Positions 17,089 through 25,948 of a stretch of 64,000 bases of DNA are shown here, in pieces. How positions within the stretch are numbered: the first letter of the stretch is position 1; every line of letters begins with the position of its first letter. Both the position numbers and the translations under genes were made by a program. The DNA is from UBA2336 sp031395485 (GTDB taxonomy: Bacteria > Bacteroidota > Bacteroidia > Cytophagales > Cyclobacteriaceae), in the NCBI GenBank assembly GCA_031395485.1, contig JANNUS010000012.1, positions 62,001-126,000 on the forward strand. The letters run 5' to 3'. Below the pieces are notes generated by a model. It saw nothing but the letters and a program-made list of their open reading frames with translations. It was not told where the DNA came from and searched no databases.

Positions 17089-18054
17089 TCAAGTTTTTCT
17101 TTCTAAATAATTCCATGCCAAGCTACTGGCTCCTAAAATGGAGGCAGCTTGGTTCTGCAATCCAGAGGGGAGGATTTTCACTTTTCCACGAAACACGGGC
17201 ATCAGGTTGACCTCCAAATATTTTATGGTGGGTTTAAAAATTAAATCACCCGCAAGAGATAACCCTCCAAACAAAAAGATCGCTTCCGGATCAGTGTGCA
17301 TAACAGTTTCTGCCAGCTTCGTTCCTAAAATACGGCCGGTATATTCAAAAGCTTCCCTTGCCACAATATCTCCACGCAGAGCTGCATCCGTAATCATCGT
17401 TGTATTCAGATTATCAAAACTAATTTCACGAAGTTCGCTTGGTTCTAGATGATCTGCTAATAGTTTGTAAACACTACGTTTGATACCAGTTGCAGAAACG
17501 TATGTCTCCAAACATCCGCGCTTACCACAATTGCAATACCGACCAGCATAGTTTACGGTTGTATGACCGAGTTCGCCTGCGATACCATGTTTTCCATTTA
17601 CCAGCTGACCGTTACACACGATTCCACTCCCCAGGCCGGTCCCAAGTGTAATCACAATAAAATCTTTTAGATCTTTTGCTGAACCATACACCATCTCCCC
17701 AACAGCAGCAGCGTTTGCATCATTCGTTACAAGGGCAGGAACACCGAATTCACTTTTTAACATTTCGGCAAGTGGAATAATGCCCTTCCATTTTAAGTTT
17801 GTGGCATGTTCAATGGTACCTTTATAGTAATTACCATTAGCTGCGCCTACACCAATACCGATTAGTTTGTAATCGGAATCAAGGGCTGCAATCGCATTGC
17901 GTAATTCTTTTGAAAGGGCTTTTAAATAATCACTGAACTCCGCAAACTCTTGCGTTGAAATGTTTCCTTGGAAAAGCACGTTACCTCCGTGGTCAACGAT
18001 TCCGAATTTGGTATTTGTGCCACCAATATCAATTCCCGCTGTAATTTCTTTCAT
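17089..18054 (-). CDS. ROK-family glucokinase
   Basis: A 321-residue sugar kinase of the ROK family, most likely phosphorylating glucose with ATP. The N-terminal phosphate-binding loop GIDIGGTNTKFG is at residues 7-18; the catalytic Asp lies in VTNDANAA; the ROK zinc site GELGHTTV...CNCGKRGCLE is near residues 160-190. Length and motifs match bacterial ROK glucokinases rather than ROK repressors, since no N-terminal DNA-binding domain is present. It lies 15 bases downstream of pfkA on the same strand and forms a glycolytic entry operon with pfkA and pgi. It would feed glucose released by the GH31, GH57 and GH13 enzymes into glycolysis. Confidence 0.9.
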   Translation of the reverse strand: MKEITAGIDIGGTNTKFGIVDHGGNVLFQGNISTQEFAEFSDYLKALSKELRNAIAALDSDYKLIGIGVGAANGNYYKGTIEHATNLKWKGIIPLAEMLKSEFGVPALVTNDANAAAVGEMVYGSAKDLKDFIVITLGTGLGSGIVCNGQLVNGKHGIAGELGHTTVNYAGRYCNCGKRGCLETYVSATGIKRSVYKLLADHLEPSELREISFDNLNTTMITDAALRGDIVAREAFEYTGRILGTKLAETVMHTDPEAIFLFGGLSLAGDLIFKPTIKYLEVNLMPVFRGKVKILPSGLQNQAASILGASSLAWNYLERKT

Positions 18055-18069
18055 TTCTTTTTGAAGGAT

Positions 18070-19053
18070 TTAGACTGTTAGAATTTTCGCGATTCTCAAT
18101 GACTCTGCATCAATCTCATGGTGTTGTGTCATAATAGTATTGAAAGTATTAAACACCATTTTATTATCTTTAATACCGACCATAACATCAAATTGTTTAT
18201 TGAGCAATCCTTCAATAGAAGCCACACCCATTTTACTGGCAAGTACGCGGTCGAAGTACGTAGGAGATCCCCCTCGTTGCAAGTGGCCAAGAATAATAAC
18301 TTTAATATCGAAATACGAGGAACGCTCCGCTACTTTTTTGGCGAGTTCATTTACACCACCAATTTTAGAGCCTTCGGCAACCACCACCAGGTTTGACTTT
18401 TTGCTTGTCTCTTCACCGGCACCCAACGCCTTATATAAGTCATCGAATGTTATGTTCTCTTCCGGAATTATAATTATCCCTGCGCCACCCGCTATGCCAC
18501 TATTAATTGCAATGTATCCGGAGTTTCTCCCCATTACTTCAATAAAAAAAAGTCTGTTGTGAGAGAGAGCCGTATCGCGAATTCTGTCAATGGCCTCTAC
18601 CGCTGTATTCGTAGCGGTATCATACCCAATTGTGTAATCGGTTCCGGCTATGTCATTATCAATTGTGCCCGGTATGCAAATCGCGGGTATCTTATATTCC
18701 TCATAAAATTTATGTAGACCTGTAAACGTACCATCACCACCAATAGCAATTAACGCATCAATCCCTTCCTTCTTTAAATTCTGATAAGCTTGTTTCCTTC
18801 CTTCCGGTGTACGAAATGAATCACTTCGAGCTGATTTCAAAATCGTTCCGCCCCGCTGAAGAATATTACCAACTGAACGCGCACCCAACTTAACGATATC
18901 ACCCTCAATCATTCCTTCATAACCGCGCATAATGCCGTATACATCTTTCTTGTAATAGCTACCGGCACGTACAACGGCACGGATCGCGGCATTCATTCCG
19001 GGGGCATCGCCACCCGAGGTAAACACACCAATTTTTTGAATAGCGTTTTTCAT
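18070..19053 (-). CDS. pfkA: ATP-dependent 6-phosphofructokinase
   Basis: A 327-residue phosphofructokinase that makes fructose 1,6-bisphosphate from fructose 6-phosphate. It shows the ATP loop TSGGDAPGMNAAIR near residues 12-25, IGGDGT near residue 103 (Gly after GGD indicates ATP rather than pyrophosphate use), the catalytic motif PGTIDND, and EVMGRNSG. Length is normal for bacterial PfkA. It follows pgi by 65 bases and precedes the ROK glucokinase by 15 bases, all on the minus strand. Confidence 0.96.
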   Translation of the reverse strand: MKNAIQKIGVFTSGGDAPGMNAAIRAVVRAGSYYKKDVYGIMRGYEGMIEGDIVKLGARSVGNILQRGGTILKSARSDSFRTPEGRKQAYQNLKKEGIDALIAIGGDGTFTGLHKFYEEYKIPAICIPGTIDNDIAGTDYTIGYDTATNTAVEAIDRIRDTALSHNRLFFIEVMGRNSGYIAINSGIAGGAGIIIIPEENITFDDLYKALGAGEETSKKSNLVVVAEGSKIGGVNELAKKVAERSSYFDIKVIILGHLQRGGSPTYFDRVLASKMGVASIEGLLNKQFDVMVGIKDNKMVFNTFNTIMTQHHEIDAESLRIAKILTV

Positions 19054-19118
19054 CTATTTGTTAGGTCGAACCAAAAATAAGCGTTGAAAGGCACTTTACA
19101 ATATCTTATTAGCTTTGA

Positions 19119-20762
19119 TTAGTTTGATTTTAATCGCTTGAAATAATTGATAAGTCCGTTCGTAGAAGAGTCATGTGATAGGATGTCCTCGGAAGTATTT
19201 AATTCAGGCAATATTTTAATGGCAAGTGCTTTTCCTAATTCAACGCCCCATTGATCGAAACTAAATACGTTCCAGATAATACCCTGTACAAAAATTTTGT
19301 GTTCGTATAGGGCGAGTAAACTCCCTAACGTGTATGGTGTTAGTTGCTTAAATAGAATGCTGTTACTTGGCCTATTCCCGTCAAATACTCGAAAGGGTGC
19401 ATGAAGATCGATCATATCCTGTGTCATTCCGGCCGTTGAAAGTTCATCTGTTACGGCTTCAAGCGATTTGCCTTTCATCAATGCCTCTGCCTGAGCAAAA
19501 TAGTTTGATAGTAATTTTTGATGGTGATCTCCAATAGCGTTATGACTAATAGCGGGAGCGATGAAATCGCACGGAATAATTTTCGTACCCTGATGAATAA
19601 GTTGATAAAAAGCATGCTGCCCATTTGTACCAGGTTCACCCCAAATCACAGGCCCCGTTTGATACGTTACAGGTTGCCCATTACGGTCGACCGACTTGCC
19701 GTTGCTCTCCATATTTCCTTGTTGAAAGTAAGCTGCAAAGCGATGCAGGTACTGGTCGTAAGGAAGTATAGCCTCCGAGGCGGCACCAAAAAAATTGTTA
19801 TACCAAACTCCCAACAGAGCTAGGAGTACGGGGGCATTTTTTTCAAAGGGCTCATTTTTAAAATGGTTGTCCATCGCATGAGCACCCTCTAGCAGCTTAA
19901 TAAAATTTTCAAATCCAATTGTACAAGCAATAGATAAACCAACGGATGACCAAAGGGAATATCTTCCGCCAACCCAATCCCAAAACACAAACATATTTTC
20001 GGGAGCAATACCAAATGCAGTAACAGCTTTTTGATTGGTTGAGACGGCAACAAAGTGTTGAGCAACTCCGGCAGGATCTTTTGACTTATCTAAAAACCAT
20101 TGACGTGCCGTGTTTGCGTTGGTCATGGTTTCTTGTGTTGTAAATGTTTTAGAGGCAATAATGAAAAGCGTTGTTTCCGGATTTAGCTTTTTTAAGATTT
20201 CAGTAATGTGTGTTGCATCTACATTGGATACAAAGTGAGGTGTAATATTTTTCCAATAGGGGCGCAAGGCTTCCGTTACCATGTATGGCCCAAGGTCAGA
20301 CCCACCGATGCCTATATTTACAATATCCGTGATGTGTTTTCCAGAGTAGCCTTTCCATTGCCCACTAAGCAATCGATCTGAAAAATCATTCATTTGATTC
20401 AACACCCTATTAACCTCAGGCATAACATCATTACCATTGACAACTACGGGTGTATTACCCCTGTTTCGCAAGGCGGTATGAAGCACGGCACGGTCTTCTG
20501 TAGTATTGATCCGAGCACCGCGAAACATACTCTCAATTTCCGCTTTTAATGCTACGTCATTGGCAAGACTAATTAGCAAATGAAGGGTATTTTCGGTTAT
20601 AATGTTTTTAGAATAATCAATCAGAATGTCGTCAAACATTAAGTGAAATTTCTGAAATCGATCCTTGTCTTCCTTAAATAATTCGCTCATAGGCGTTGCC
20701 TGCATAGTGAGGAAGTGATACTCAAGCTTCTTCCAGGCTATTGTTTCCGTTGGGTTTATCAT
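19119..20762 (-). CDS. pgi: Glucose-6-phosphate isomerase
   Basis: A 547-residue phosphoglucose isomerase interconverting glucose 6-phosphate and fructose 6-phosphate. Family signatures are visible: IGIGGSDLGPYMV near residue 152, ASKTFTTQETM, WDWVGGRYSLWSSVGLS, and the C-terminal FDQWGVELGKALA. The length equals that of the long proteobacterial/Bacteroidota type. It is the promoter-proximal gene of the minus-strand pgi-pfkA-ROK set and begins just after tRNA-Met and its terminator. Confidence 0.97.
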   Translation of the reverse strand: MINPTETIAWKKLEYHFLTMQATPMSELFKEDKDRFQKFHLMFDDILIDYSKNIITENTLHLLISLANDVALKAEIESMFRGARINTTEDRAVLHTALRNRGNTPVVVNGNDVMPEVNRVLNQMNDFSDRLLSGQWKGYSGKHITDIVNIGIGGSDLGPYMVTEALRPYWKNITPHFVSNVDATHITEILKKLNPETTLFIIASKTFTTQETMTNANTARQWFLDKSKDPAGVAQHFVAVSTNQKAVTAFGIAPENMFVFWDWVGGRYSLWSSVGLSIACTIGFENFIKLLEGAHAMDNHFKNEPFEKNAPVLLALLGVWYNNFFGAASEAILPYDQYLHRFAAYFQQGNMESNGKSVDRNGQPVTYQTGPVIWGEPGTNGQHAFYQLIHQGTKIIPCDFIAPAISHNAIGDHHQKLLSNYFAQAEALMKGKSLEAVTDELSTAGMTQDMIDLHAPFRVFDGNRPSNSILFKQLTPYTLGSLLALYEHKIFVQGIIWNVFSFDQWGVELGKALAIKILPELNTSEDILSHDSSTNGLINYFKRLKSN

Positions 20763-20791
20763 CGAAATAATTTTAATAATGCTAATAAAGC

Positions 20792-20820
20792 AAAAAGGCA
20801 GCGTATTTGCTGCCTTTTTT
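20792..20820 (-). terminator. Terminator after tRNA-Met
   Basis: A GGCAGC / GCTGCC stem with a 6-base loop is flanked by A-runs and T-runs on both sides, so it can work in either direction. It lies 4 bases past the 3' end of the minus-strand tRNA. Confidence 0.8.
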
Positions 20821-20824
20821 GATG

Positions 20825-20898
20825 TAGCGCGGGGGGGAGTTGAACCCCCGACCTTTGGGTTATGAATCCAACGCTCTAACCACCTGAGCTACCGCGCC
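20825..20898 (-). tRNA. tRNA-Met (CAT anticodon)
   Basis: On the minus strand a complete cloverleaf is readable: acceptor stem GGCGCGG / CCGCGCT (one G-U pair), D stem GCTC, anticodon loop TTCATAA with anticodon CAT, T stem GGGGG / CCCCC with loop TTCAACT, and discriminator A. CCA is not encoded. Without the initiator's C1-A72 mismatch it is the elongator type; tRNA-Ile2 with a modified CAT anticodon cannot be fully excluded. The anticodon stem has an A-C mismatch at 31/39. Confidence 0.93.
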
Positions 20899-21041
20899 CT
20901 ATTTTGTAAATAGAATTACCAAATAATGCTTTAATTATTCGGGCTGCAAACTTACAAAGTTTGAGATTATTTTACCTAGCTCATTTTTTTTATTTTGAGG
21001 TGCGGAATAATTCTTATAAATTATAAGCAGATATTAGTGTC

Positions 21042-21443
21042 ATGGCAAAAAAGAAGTTGTTTACATCGGATTACGAGATACACGCCTCAGTAAAGATGCT
21101 ATATCCATATATTCAAACTGCTAGTGGCCTTTCCGAATGGTTTGCAGATGATGTTAACATTAACAACCAGAAGAAAACGTTCATCTTTCTTTGGGATAAT
21201 GAAGAGCATGCCGCGCATTTGGCAGCACACCGAACTAACCACTTTGCTAAGTTTGAATTTTTACCCGAAAATGAAGATGACGAGAAAGATCCTTCCTATT
21301 TCGAACTTCGTTTGGAATTTAATGAACTAACACAATCCGTTTTTTTGAAAGTTACCGATTACTCTAGTTTTGAAGACCAAGGTGAGTTGCAGGATTTGTG
21401 GGATAGTCTTGTGGATGCTCTTCGTAATACAGTTGGCGGTTAA
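21042..21443 (+). CDS. START-like domain protein
   Basis: A 133-residue protein of the small START-like/AHSA1-type family that is common in Bacteroidota. It begins MAKKKLFTSDYEIHASVKML and contains the helix-grip hallmarks GLSEWFADDV and a C-terminal amphipathic helix (LQDLWDSLVDALRN). Such folds bind hydrophobic ligands or client proteins; no catalytic residue is evident. It is cytoplasmic with no signal peptide. It lies 83 bases upstream of the LptF/LptG-type permease gene. The function is unknown. Confidence 0.8.
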   Translation: MAKKKLFTSDYEIHASVKMLYPYIQTASGLSEWFADDVNINNQKKTFIFLWDNEEHAAHLAAHRTNHFAKFEFLPENEDDEKDPSYFELRLEFNELTQSVFLKVTDYSSFEDQGELQDLWDSLVDALRNTVGG

Positions 21444-21526
21444 TTCTTTATTGGTATAAAATGAATCCCCCCGCGTACTATTTTTCTGATTTGGCTTAAT
21501 TTTTGTCTACTTCGGAAATAATTTCC

Positions 21527-23230
21527 ATGAAGAAACTCGACAAACTCATTCTCTCTTCCTTCATCGGTCCGTTCATTCTTACCTTTTTGGTTGTTGTGTT
21601 TATACTGCTTACACAGCACATGCTAAAATATTTTGATGACATCATTGGAAAGGGATTAGGGATCGATGTTATTGGGCAGCTGTTATTTTATTTTGCCATT
21701 TTCATGACCCCTATAGCCATGCCGTTGGCGGTGCTATTATCCTCCCTTATCGCTTTTGGAAATTTAGGTGAGCACTTTGAACTTACCGCTGTAAAAAGCG
21801 CGGGGATATCGCTTGTCCGTACTTTATTACCAATATTTTTCTTCGTGGTTATGCTTACAGGAATTGCATTCTATGTAAACAATAACCTGGTGCCCAAAGC
21901 CGCACTTGAAGCCTATAGCTTGTTGTATGATATTAAGCAAAAGAAGCCTGCCCTTGACCTTCAGGAAGGAGCATTCTACGATGGTATTCCGAATATGAGT
22001 ATTAAAGTGAATAGAAAATTTCCTGACGGTGTTACTATTAAGGATATTATAATCTATGACCATCGAAAGCATGATGGAAATAGTGATGTAACGAAAGCTG
22101 ATTCAGGCAAAATGTATACGATCCTGAATGAGCAATATTTAAAATTGGAGTTATACAATGGATACAACTATACAGAAGGGGCAAATACAAATCAGCAGAT
22201 GACTGGGAGAGTGAAGTCGGCTAAGAAGGAAGTGCTGAGCCGTACAAAGTTCACTAAAACTCAGGTCGTGTTTGATCTATCATCCTTTGCGTTAGAGCGT
22301 ACCGACAAAAAATGGTTTCAGGGTAACAGAATTATGAGGAACCTAGTTGAATTAGAAAACGATATAGATTCTATCGACAATGAAGTATTACTGCAGCATG
22401 CGCGGAATGAAACCGAAGGAAGATTGCTATTCAGCTACTATAGATTTCCGGACTCTCTTGGCTTGAAGAGGACACTAAACGAATTCAGACGATCCGACAC
22501 TGCAAGTGCCACTAAACAAGATTCATCCGACATAGCAAAAACTTTTTCAAGCAAACTTCATCCTGCCGATTTAAATGATTCGTTAAGCAACAAGCAGCGG
22601 GCAAGAAAAAGAGGGTTAGCGGAAGAGAGCAGACCGAAGAGACAAGGCTTAGCCAGTGTTAAACCAATTAAAGTGGCATCGAAAAAGAAGGCGAAAATTC
22701 TACCCGACTCGGCTGTTACAGCTAAAATAGATAGCCTTATTTTGCGCCATGCCGATAGGATCGATTACGATAACGCTGCGAACAAGGCGAGGTCGGTGAA
22801 AACACAATTAGTAGGTAATTCAAGTACAATGAATGAGTATGCAAATGACCGTAAGGTTTTTCAAATCCAGTGGCACAAGATATTGGCAAGTTCACTTGCG
22901 TGTATCACTATGTTTCTAATTGGCGCACCGTTAGGGGCAATTATTAAAAAAGGTGGGTTAGGCGTGCCATTTCTCGTGTCCATCATGTTTTTTATTATTT
23001 ACTATCTGTTGACAATGACAGGTGAGAAATGGGCTAAACAAGGGATCATTGGCGTTCAGGTAGGCGTTTGGGCGGCTGACTTAATCCTATTTGTAGTTGG
23101 TCTGGTATTCCTGCGGCAAGCACGTCTGGACGCACGCCTTTTTGAAGCCGATTTCTATCGTGTTCTTATCGATAAGGTTAACCGATGGTTCATTAAAAAA
23201 AGGTTAGTTACCGTCCGGCAAAATAACTAA
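21527..23230 (+). CDS. LptF/LptG-family permease
   Basis: An inner-membrane permease (567 residues from the ATG at 21527) of the YjgP/YjgQ family, which forms the LptBFG transporter that extracts lipopolysaccharide from the inner membrane. Three N-terminal helices (FIGPFILTFLVVVFILL; LLFYFAIFMTPIAMPLAVLL; LLPIFFFVVMLTGIAFYV) precede a periplasmic beta-jellyroll and three C-terminal helices. A TTG eight codons upstream is in frame but the ATG matches the family start MKKLDKLIL. Between the periplasmic domain and the C-terminal helices lies a long, basic, low-complexity stretch (about residues 330-420, rich in Lys, Arg and Ser), which is unusual. No lptB gene is adjacent. Confidence 0.9.
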   Translation: MKKLDKLILSSFIGPFILTFLVVVFILLTQHMLKYFDDIIGKGLGIDVIGQLLFYFAIFMTPIAMPLAVLLSSLIAFGNLGEHFELTAVKSAGISLVRTLLPIFFFVVMLTGIAFYVNNNLVPKAALEAYSLLYDIKQKKPALDLQEGAFYDGIPNMSIKVNRKFPDGVTIKDIIIYDHRKHDGNSDVTKADSGKMYTILNEQYLKLELYNGYNYTEGANTNQQMTGRVKSAKKEVLSRTKFTKTQVVFDLSSFALERTDKKWFQGNRIMRNLVELENDIDSIDNEVLLQHARNETEGRLLFSYYRFPDSLGLKRTLNEFRRSDTASATKQDSSDIAKTFSSKLHPADLNDSLSNKQRARKRGLAEESRPKRQGLASVKPIKVASKKKAKILPDSAVTAKIDSLILRHADRIDYDNAANKARSVKTQLVGNSSTMNEYANDRKVFQIQWHKILASSLACITMFLIGAPLGAIIKKGGLGVPFLVSIMFFIIYYLLTMTGEKWAKQGIIGVQVGVWAADLILFVVGLVFLRQARLDARLFEADFYRVLIDKVNRWFIKKRLVTVRQNN

Positions 23231-23242
23231 TAGTAAGTGTTA

Positions 23243-23275
23243 TTTGGAAAATTCAGCCAATTTCGACTACCTTTG
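23243..23275 (+). promoter_or_regulatory. Bacteroidota-type promoter for rpsO
   Basis: TTTG at 23243-23246 and TACCTTTG at 23268-23275, separated by 21 bases, match the -33 and -7 elements of the Bacteroidota housekeeping sigma factor. It lies between the permease stop and the rpsO start, giving rpsO its own promoter. Confidence 0.7.
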
Positions 23276-23311
23276 CCGCCTGAAATAAAAGAAGAAAACA
23301 ATTTTTTTGAG

Positions 23312-23587
23312 ATGCATTTAACTGTAGAAACTAGAAAAGAGCTGTTCAAAAAGCACGGCTCCAAAAAATCTGAGAAAGACACCGGCTCACCGGAATCACA
23401 GATTGCACTATTTACGACTCGTATCAATCATCTGACTGATCATCTAAAGAGTAATAAGAAGGATTTCGGAACCCAAACCGGCTTATTAAACTTAGTGGGT
23501 AAGCGTAAAAGACTTTTGAACTATCTTCAGACCACGGATATCGATCGATACAGAGCGATCCTTGCCGATTTAGACTTAAGAAAGTAA
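23312..23587 (+). CDS. rpsO: 30S ribosomal protein S15
   Basis: A 91-residue ribosomal protein S15, which binds the central domain of 16S rRNA early in 30S assembly. The family signature is clear: KDTGSPESQIALFTTRI, LTDHLKSNKKD and VGKRKRLLNYL. I chose the ATG at 23312; an in-frame upstream TTG at 23237 would add a foreign extension and would start ahead of the promoter. It precedes pnp, the widely conserved rpsO-pnp order, with a hairpin between them. Confidence 0.97.
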   Translation: MHLTVETRKELFKKHGSKKSEKDTGSPESQIALFTTRINHLTDHLKSNKKDFGTQTGLLNLVGKRKRLLNYLQTTDIDRYRAILADLDLRK

Positions 23588-23604
23588 AACATACTGCTAA
23601 TACT

Positions 23605-23632
23605 AGGGAACCTGAATCAAGGTTCCCTTTTT
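23605..23632 (+). terminator. rpsO-pnp intergenic terminator
   Basis: The stem AGGGAACC / GGTTCCCT with an 8-base loop is followed by TTTTT. It may terminate rpsO transcripts partially or act as a processing site ahead of pnp. Confidence 0.8.
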
Positions 23633-23689
23633 GCATTTTATAACAGAGGTATGCCTGCCCGATTTAGGCTCCATTTTTAAACATTTTTT

Positions 23690-25837
23690 ATGACACTAAA
23701 CGTAATTACAAAAAGCTGCAAGCTGCCAGACGGCCGCGAAATAACAATTGAAACCGGAAAATTGGCTCGTCAATCAGACGGGTCAGTGGTACTTAGAATG
23801 GGTAATACAATGATACTCGCTTCCGTTGTATCAAACCAGGAAGGAAAAGTCGGGGCTGATTTTCTTCCCTTATCGGTTGATTACCAAGAGAAATTTGCTT
23901 CCACGGGTAAGGTTCCTGGCGGTTTCTTAAAACGTGAAAGCAGACTTTCAGATTATGAGATATTAATAAGCCGTTTAGTTGACCGTGCCATACGTCCTTT
24001 ATTCCCAAGTGATTATCATGCTGAAACTCAGGTAATGTTATACCTGATCTCAGGAGACCCTGCTGCATTGCCGGATTCATTGGCTGCATTTGCCGCATCA
24101 TCGGCACTTTCAGTTTCGGATATTCCTTTTCAAGGACCTATTTCAGAAGTACGTGTAGCACGTGTAGATGGAAAATTTGTCATTAATCCAACCATGGAAG
24201 AAAAACTCCGAGCGGATATAGACTTGATGGTAGGAGCTTCTATTGAAAATATTCTGATGGTTGAGGGGGAAATGAAGGAGGTAAGCGAAGATGATATGTT
24301 GGAGGCCTTGAAACTTGCACACGTAGCAATTAAAGCTCAGTGTGAAGTTCAATTAGAGCTTACTAAAGCAACAGGCAAAACGGTGAAAAGAACTTACAAC
24401 CATGAAACCAATGATGAAGCACTTCGTGAAGAACTTTGGAAACTCATGTATGATAAAGCATACGAAGTAGCCGGTAGATTAACAGCTAACAAGAAAGATA
24501 GATCAGACGCCTTTGCAAAGGTTGTTGAGGATTATCTAACTGCTTTACCAGCTGATTCTGCAGTAGACAGAGGTCTTGTGAAGCACTACTATCACGACAT
24601 TCAGAAGAAAGCATCGCGTGACCTTGTCCTTAACAAGAACATTCGTTTAGATGGTCGTAAAACAAATGAAATCAGACAGATATGGAGTGAAGTTGATTAT
24701 CTTCCTTCACCTCATGGTTCGGCAATTTTCACTCGTGGTGAAACGCAATCGTTAACTACTGTAACACTGGGCACTAAACTAGACGAACAGAAGCTTGATG
24801 GTGCAATGTTTGAAGGTGCAAACAAGTTTATTTTGCATTACAATTTCCCTGGATTTTCAACCGGTGAAGTAAAACCAAATCGCGGACCCGGCAGACGAGA
24901 GGTTGGTCATGGTAACCTCGCGTTCCGTGCCTTGAAGCAAGTGCTTCCGCCCGATGAAAAGAACCCATATACGATTCGCATCGTGTCAGATATCCTTGAG
25001 TCTAATGGATCATCTTCTATGGCAACTGTGTGTGCAGGGTCATTAGCATTGATGGACGCTGGCGTGCCAGTAAAAGGCCCTGTTTCGGGTATTGCTATGG
25101 GCATGATCTCTGATAGTAAAACCGGTAAGTATGCAATTCTGTCCGATATTCTTGGTGATGAGGATCACCTAGGTGATATGGACTTTAAAGTAACCGGAAC
25201 TGAGCATGGCATAACCGCTTGCCAGATGGACTTAAAGGTAGATGGGCTTACCTATGAAGTATTACGTGAAGCATTGCTTCAGGCGAAAGAAGGAAGACTT
25301 CATATTCTTAATGAGATGAAGAAAACTATTTCTTCTACTCGTCCCGACCTTAAGCCACAAACGCCTCGCGCTGAAACAGTAATCATAGAGAAAGAAATGA
25401 TTGGAGCTATTATTGGCCCAGGTGGAAAAGTTGTTCAGGATATACAAAACACTACAGGTGCTACAGTTGTGATTGAAGAAGTTAACGGCAAGGGCATTAT
25501 CAACGTATTTGCTAATAATAAAGATGTAATGGAAGCTGCTTTAAGGCGCATCCGTGCAATTGTAGCCATTCCTGAAGTGGGTCAGGTCTATGACGGCAAA
25601 ATTAAATCAATCATGCCATTTGGTGCATTTGTTGAGTTTATGCCTGGCAAAGATGGATTACTTCATATCTCTGAAATTAAGTGGGAGCGATTAGAGAACA
25701 TGGAAGGTGTTCTTGAGGTTGGAGAGGAAATTAAGGTGAAATTAGTGGAGGTTGATAAGAAAACTGGCAAATTCCGTCTTTCCCGCAAAGTATTAATACC
25801 TAAACCGTCAAAGGAAGAGACAGCACCGAGTCAGTAA
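23690..25837 (+). CDS. pnp: Polyribonucleotide nucleotidyltransferase (PNPase)
   Basis: A 715-residue PNPase that degrades RNA 3' to 5' using phosphate. The domains follow the family order: RNase PH-like 1 (about residues 10-145), helical linker, RNase PH-like 2 (about 320-540, with GDEDHLGDMDFKVTG carrying the catalytic acidic residues), KH domain (about 565-620, IGAIIGPGGKVVQ) and S1 domain (about 625-695, GQVYDGKIKSIMPFGAFVEF). Length and motifs are complete. It lies downstream of rpsO and is followed by its own terminator. Confidence 0.98.
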   Translation: MTLNVITKSCKLPDGREITIETGKLARQSDGSVVLRMGNTMILASVVSNQEGKVGADFLPLSVDYQEKFASTGKVPGGFLKRESRLSDYEILISRLVDRAIRPLFPSDYHAETQVMLYLISGDPAALPDSLAAFAASSALSVSDIPFQGPISEVRVARVDGKFVINPTMEEKLRADIDLMVGASIENILMVEGEMKEVSEDDMLEALKLAHVAIKAQCEVQLELTKATGKTVKRTYNHETNDEALREELWKLMYDKAYEVAGRLTANKKDRSDAFAKVVEDYLTALPADSAVDRGLVKHYYHDIQKKASRDLVLNKNIRLDGRKTNEIRQIWSEVDYLPSPHGSAIFTRGETQSLTTVTLGTKLDEQKLDGAMFEGANKFILHYNFPGFSTGEVKPNRGPGRREVGHGNLAFRALKQVLPPDEKNPYTIRIVSDILESNGSSSMATVCAGSLALMDAGVPVKGPVSGIAMGMISDSKTGKYAILSDILGDEDHLGDMDFKVTGTEHGITACQMDLKVDGLTYEVLREALLQAKEGRLHILNEMKKTISSTRPDLKPQTPRAETVIIEKEMIGAIIGPGGKVVQDIQNTTGATVVIEEVNGKGIINVFANNKDVMEAALRRIRAIVAIPEVGQVYDGKIKSIMPFGAFVEFMPGKDGLLHISEIKWERLENMEGVLEVGEEIKVKLVEVDKKTGKFRLSRKVLIPKPSKEETAPSQ

Positions 25838-25903
25838 TTGTTTGCTTTATACATATTTAAAGCCTTTACTTGAGTTAGTAATTTTTATTATTGTATAGAA
25901 TTT

Positions 25904-25934
25904 AAAGGTCTCAGGAAAAGTGAGACCTTTTATT
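25904..25934 (+). terminator. Terminator after pnp
   Basis: The perfect stem AAAGGTCTCA / TGAGACCTTT with loop GGAAAAG is followed by T-rich sequence, 66 bases after the pnp stop. Confidence 0.85.
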
Positions 25935-25948
25935 TTACGAGGTCGATT

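Noticed and set aside
20825..20898. Reading the CAT-anticodon tRNA as initiator tRNA-fMet
   Set aside because: The acceptor stem begins with a paired G-U end rather than the unpaired C1-A72 of initiators, and the anticodon stem lacks the three consecutive G-C pairs.
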